A stretch of DNA of 7,650 bases. Origin: Variovorax sp. (GTDB lineage Bacteria > Pseudomonadota > Gammaproteobacteria > Burkholderiales > Burkholderiaceae_C). The DNA lies in assembly GCA_028292145.1 (NCBI GenBank), contig JAQGMX010000123.1:1-7650 (forward strand), given 5' to 3'. Both the position numbers and the translations under genes were made by a program. The stretch's first letter is position 1, and every line of letters begins with the position of its first letter. Below, piece by piece: positions 7,236 to 7,650 of the stretch. Under the pieces are notes generated by a model. That model was not told the origin of the DNA, ran no database searches, and saw only the letters and a program-made list of their open reading frames with translations.

Positions 7236-7650
7236 ATGAACCAATACGAAAACAACGAAGCTAGCAACGTGACCGTCGATCCCACTGCTGCCAACAACCC
7301 TGCCGACTGCGATGTGCTCATCATCGGCGGCGGCATCAATGGTTGCGGCATTGCACGTGACCTCGCCGGCCGCGGCTGGCGCGTGATGCTCTGCGAGAAG
7401 GACGACCTGGCCTCGCACACGTCCTCTTCCTCGACCAAGCTGATCCACGGCGGCCTGCGCTACCTGGAGTACTACGAGTTCGCGCTGGTGCGCAAGGCGT
7501 TGCAGGAGCGCGAAGTGCTGCTGAAGAGCGCGCCGCACATCATGTGGCCGTTGCGCTTCGTGATGCCGCACGATCCGTCGACGCGGCCGGCCTGGATGAT
7601 CCGCATCGGCCTGTTCATGTACGACCACCTGGCCAAGCGCGAAGTGCTGC
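7236..7650 (+). CDS. glpD: Aerobic glycerol-3-phosphate dehydrogenase, N-terminal part
   Basis: The frame starts at ATG 7236 and stays open to the window edge, giving 138 residues of a protein usually near 500-530. GlpD is an FAD enzyme on the inner face of the cytoplasmic membrane. It oxidises glycerol-3-phosphate to dihydroxyacetone phosphate and passes electrons to quinone. The dinucleotide-binding fold is clear: DVLIIGGGINGCGIARDLAG (26-45) with the closing acidic residue of the second strand at E54. HTSSSSTKLIHGGLRYLEYY (61-80) and RPAWMIRIGLFMYDHL (117-132) follow, and both match the E. coli protein closely. About 22 polar residues precede the FAD fold, more than the few in E. coli GlpD; the strong ribosome site at 7225 argues that they are real. 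The gene diverges from glpR, which probably regulates it. Confidence 0.95.
   Translation, partial: MNQYENNEASNVTVDPTAANNPADCDVLIIGGGINGCGIARDLAGRGWRVMLCEKDDLASHTSSSSTKLIHGGLRYLEYYEFALVRKALQEREVLLKSAPHIMWPLRFVMPHDPSTRPAWMIRIGLFMYDHLAKREVL

Noticed and set aside
7194..7628. A 144-codon minus-strand frame opposite glpD
   Set aside because: It is the complement of glpD, whose FAD motif and ribosome binding site are unambiguous.

Overview
The window is high-GC DNA with dense coding and short gaps. It looks like a beta-proteobacterium, probably of the order Burkholderiales. This is inferred from the protein sequences, the GC-rich codon use and the glp gene layout; no rRNA or other marker gene is present to confirm it. 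Seven protein genes are visible, and both end genes run off the window. No tRNA, rRNA, CRISPR array or insertion sequence is seen.

Left part (1-3622, plus strand). The window opens inside the C-terminal half of an NDP-forming acyl-CoA synthetase (acetate--CoA ligase family). An 87-bp gap follows, with a striking 13-bp-arm inverted repeat (1043-1078). Next come two genes in tandem: a circularly permuted type 2 ATP-grasp protein (1111-2625) and an alpha-E (DUF403) protein (2663-3622). This pair belongs to a widespread but biochemically undefined cassette thought to make or transfer a peptide or amide product. The transglutaminase-like gene that commonly accompanies the pair does not follow here.

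Middle (3666-4748, minus strand). A membrane acyltransferase of the acyltransferase-3 (OafA/YrhL-like) family lies convergent to the alpha-E gene. Its G+C is clearly lower than that of its neighbours, so it looks like a later arrival.

Right part (4828-7650). This is a glycerol catabolism locus. glpR (DeoR-family repressor) and glpK (glycerol kinase) form a minus-strand pair. glpD (FAD-dependent glycerol-3-phosphate dehydrogenase) starts divergently at 7236 and leaves the window after 138 codons. GlpK makes glycerol-3-phosphate, GlpD oxidises it to dihydroxyacetone phosphate at the membrane, and GlpR presumably senses glycerol-3-phosphate and represses. The 97-bp glpR-glpD gap holds a plausible sigma-70 promoter for glpD, two AACGAA half-sites one helical turn apart that overlap it, an A8 tract at the predicted start point, and a possible six-codon leader ORF overlapping the glpD ribosome binding site. 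No glycerol facilitator gene (glpF) lies between glpR and glpK.

The most notable material is the uncharacterised ATP-grasp/alpha-E pair with its upstream inverted repeat, and the layered regulatory signals ahead of glpD. Nothing here amounts to a demonstrably new system.
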